Assembly (NCBI RefSeq): GCF_042427585.1
Contig: NZ_JBHMFC010000077.1
Location: forward strand, 1-64,000
Source: Pseudalgibacter ostreae
GTDB lineage: Bacteria > Bacteroidota > Bacteroidia > Flavobacteriales > Flavobacteriaceae
Length of the DNA: 64,000 nt
Direction of reading: 5' to 3'
The notes under the pieces are model-generated. The model was not told the DNA's origin and ran no database searches. It worked only from the letters and a program-made list of their open reading frames with translations. Positions 63,402 through 64,000 of the stretch are shown piece after piece. The position numbers and the translations under genes are program-made. The first letter of the stretch is position 1; each line of letters begins with the position of its first letter.

Positions 63402-64000
63402 ATGATATTTAAAATTTACGTTTTAATCGCTTCTCTTCTATGCGCTACCTTCAGTGCCCAAGGACAATCCTTTTCAAGAAAAGAAAATTTCACCAGACAA
63501 GACACTCTAAGAGGAAGCATTACACCAGAGCGGTCGTGGTGGGACTTAACTTACTATCATTTAGATATACAGGTAAAACCTGAGCTGAAATTTATTTCAG
63601 GAAAAAACACCATTCAATATAAAGTTTTAAAAACCAACTCGGTCATGCAAATTGATTTGCAAGCCCCTTTAAAGATCACAAAAGCGATTCAAAACAATAA
63701 GGTCTTGAAAATAAAACAAGATGGAAATGCCCATTTTATAACACTAATTAAAAACCAAAACATAAACGACATCAACACTCTTGATATTTACTATGAAGGC
63801 CACCCAAAAGAAGCCATTAACGCCCCATGGGATGGCGGTATCTCTTGGAAAAAAGACCATAAAGGCAACCCGTTTATAGCCTCATCATGCCAAGGTTTGG
63901 GCGCTAGTGTTTGGTGGCCTTGTAAAGACCATATGTATGATGAAGTAGATAGCATGTTAATAAGTGTTAATGTACCAAAAAGTCTCATAAATATTTCTAA
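63402..64000 (+). CDS. M1-family aminopeptidase-like protein, 5' part
   Basis: An open frame from ATG 63402 runs off the window edge (199 codons seen). A signal peptide (MIFKIYVLIASLLCATFSAQ) is followed by an N-terminal M1 beta domain: SWWDLTYYHLDIQVKPELKF, then KNTIQYKV, and GASVWWPCKDHMYDEVDSM, which is typical of exported M1 peptidases of Bacteroidota. The zinc site (HExxH) lies beyond the window. Confidence 0.88.
   Translation, partial: MIFKIYVLIASLLCATFSAQGQSFSRKENFTRQDTLRGSITPERSWWDLTYYHLDIQVKPELKFISGKNTIQYKVLKTNSVMQIDLQAPLKITKAIQNNKVLKIKQDGNAHFITLIKNQNINDINTLDIYYEGHPKEAINAPWDGGISWKKDHKGNPFIASSCQGLGASVWWPCKDHMYDEVDSMLISVNVPKSLINIS

Overview
The window comes from a low-GC member of the Bacteroidota, most likely a marine Flavobacteriaceae. 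The reasons are promoters of the TAnnTTTG type, start codons with almost no Shine-Dalgarno sequence, a C-terminal type IX secretion sorting domain, a flavobacterial mevalonate/UbiA gene group, and an alginate lyase. I cannot name the genus. Both strands are densely coded. I see no rRNA, tRNA, CRISPR array, insertion sequence or phage gene.

Layout. 0.35-6.4 kb: a galactose module. A GntR/AraR-like regulator is followed by galM-galK-galT on the minus strand, with a divergent vSGLT-like Na+/galactose symporter. 6.6-16.6 kb: an arsenosugar biosynthesis cluster on the plus strand. It holds an AhpD-like protein, the radical SAM enzyme ArsS, an SSS transporter, a phosphoesterase-fold protein lacking metal ligands, a periplasmic rhodanese, a CofC-like transferase, a purine nucleoside phosphorylase, a sterol-desaturase-like hydroxylase, DUF547 and DUF885 proteins, and a TIGR04283-type glycosyltransferase. 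16.6-24.6 kb: a PPP phosphatase on the minus strand, an FAD oxidoreductase with a polytopic 4Fe-4S protein, and three membrane-linked glycosyltransferases.

24.7-29.6 kb (minus): a polyamine operon, speA-speB-deoxyhypusine synthase homologue-two small acidic proteins, plus a secreted relative of one of these. 30-39.6 kb (minus): a TspO-like protein, a pseudouridine synthase homologue without its catalytic Asp, a UbiA prenyltransferase, mevalonate kinase, diphosphomevalonate decarboxylase, an HI0933-type flavoprotein, a phosphodiesterase, an acyl-CoA thioesterase and a DUF2254 protein. 39.7-46.4 kb (minus): stress and redox repair genes, including an aldo/keto reductase, a hydrolase-OsmC fusion, a divergent MsrA, SelO, a thioredoxin-fold protein, MsrA, MsrB and an SDR. 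46.6-48.4 kb: a secreted PL6 alginate lyase. 48.9-53.3 kb (minus): pflB, pflA and an OFA-type transporter. 53.8-62.0 kb (plus): fatty-acid activation and beta-oxidation genes with a MarR regulator. The window ends in an acyltransferase-like gene and the start of an M1 peptidase.

The most interesting system is the arsenosugar cluster. ArsS should place a deoxyadenosyl group on methylated arsenic. The phosphorylase could then remove adenine, the CofC-like protein could activate the arsenoribose, and the glycosyltransferases could attach it to an acceptor. No ArsM arsenic methyltransferase lies in the window. Other notable signals are a hairpin that covers the pflA start codon, a CRP/FNR-like dyad at the pflB promoter, a 20-bp palindrome at the marR promoter, a repeated intergenic element directly ahead of two beta-oxidation genes, and enzyme homologues that have lost catalytic residues.
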